A stretch of DNA of 38,585 nt, from assembly GCA_014465955.1 (NCBI GenBank), contig JACTVT010000020.1:1-38585 (forward strand), read 5' to 3'. Positions 38,321-38,585 of this stretch are shown here, piece by piece. This DNA comes from Eubacterium sp. (lineage in GTDB: Bacteria > Bacillota > Clostridia > Oscillospirales > Acutalibacteraceae). A model generated the notes under the pieces. It made no database searches. It was not told the DNA's origin and saw only the letters and a program-made list of their open reading frames with translations. How positions within the stretch are numbered: the first letter of the stretch is position 1; every line of letters begins with the position of its first letter. The position numbers and the translations under genes were made by a program.

Positions 38321-38490
38321 AGCGTGTAGAAAAAGTCTAAATAATAAATTTCTACACGCTGGCAGACTTCGAGAAATGGAACATAATTTTGCATTTTGCG
38401 AGTGGGTGCCGTACATAGGCACTGCCCCCGAGTAAAAGGCAAAAAACGCCAAAAGGTACAGAAATTCGATGTTTCTGCACCTTTTTATAT
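38321..38490. repeat. Structured repeat or RNA element at the right edge
   Basis: Starts with 12-bp perfect arms AGCGTGTAGAAA (38321-38332) and TTTCTACACGCT (38349-38360). Then come a GGTGCC...GGCAC hairpin (about 38405-38422) and a strong closing hairpin AAAAGGTACAGAAA / TTTCTGCACCTTTT (38451-38485), the latter followed by T-rich sequence. No protein frame fits. I have the impression of seeing this sequence widely in gut Firmicutes intergenic DNA, so a dispersed repeat is likely; a small RNA is also possible. Confidence 0.6.
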
Positions 38491-38585
38491 ATGCTGCTGC
38501 AAGGCGGGTCGTCGGGGGTGCGGGTGTCCAGTGGACACCTCTGCGAAGCAGAAGCACCGACCGAGCCGACAGGTGAGACCGCCGA
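38491..38585. other. GC-rich edge sequence with small palindromes, cut by window end
   Basis: Contains GTGTCCAGTGGACAC (about 38523-38538) and CTGCGAAGCAG, both perfect inverted repeats, in unusually GC-rich DNA. It looks like a continuation of the intergenic repeat material. Nothing coding is supported. Confidence 0.4.

Noticed and set aside
38159..38557. A 132-codon minus-strand frame at the right edge
   Set aside because: It overlaps the real 136-aa membrane protein gene and translates the hairpin element; this type of junk translation is familiar from repeats in gut Firmicutes.

Overview
The window looks like a chromosomal segment of an anaerobic gut Clostridia bacterium (Oscillospiraceae/Ruminococcus-like; this is inferred from gene content and style, with no rRNA to confirm it). 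Supporting signs are a stand-alone AICAR transformylase, pyruvate phosphate dikinase, FeoB with a Cys-rich partner, a DUF6472 protein, a TnpV/MobP-type mobile element, and many short GC-rich hairpin repeats between genes. Positions 190-13745 are an integrated mobilizable element (IME), clearly more A/T-rich than the rest. The remainder is host chromosome.

The IME sits exactly in the last codons of guaA. A 12-bp direct repeat (190-201 and 13734-13745) encodes the GuaA C-terminus plus stop. The native guaA terminator now lies beyond the far end of the element at 156-180. The element carries its own hairpin (13612-13645) that can stop guaA transcripts instead. Its core is a tyrosine integrase (10090-11181), a frameshifted excisionase gene (11184-11382), a repressor reading the other way (11593-12204), and mobilization genes (MobC-like proteins, MobP-type relaxase, TnpV). 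There is no conjugation machinery. Cargo is defence-like: a four-gene DpnII-type restriction-modification operon (Dam with an HTH domain, Mrr-like nuclease, DpnII, second methylase), a small HTH regulator with an unknown 178-aa partner, an RloC/AAA_13-like ATPase split by a frameshift at an A-AAT-TTA heptamer, a DUF2441 protein and a GIY-YIG nuclease.

The host part contains guaA; a lipid-anchored or membrane-anchored polysaccharide deacetylase with Big_2-like repeats coupled to a DUF6472 protein; a first feoB; a pair of overlapping ATP-grasp genes with an apparently leaderless start; AICAR transformylase; a CYTH-domain protein and EamA transporter; a zapA-U32-maf cluster; a PHP phosphoesterase; a cytoplasmic GH27 alpha-galactosidase; a feoA-feoA-feoB-Cys-rich protein operon; ppdK; glmU; and a small membrane protein.

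The most interesting signals are: (1) the two frameshifts in the IME, one at a textbook -1 slippery heptamer that would restore an 855-aa ATPase; (2) the att/terminator arrangement at guaA; (3) three GTTAG-N6-CTAAC palindromes around the feo operon; (4) a family of intergenic hairpins that keep a GTAGGGG edge while their stems change on both arms together; and (5) a repeat/RNA-like element at the right edge. I see no CRISPR array, tRNA or rRNA.
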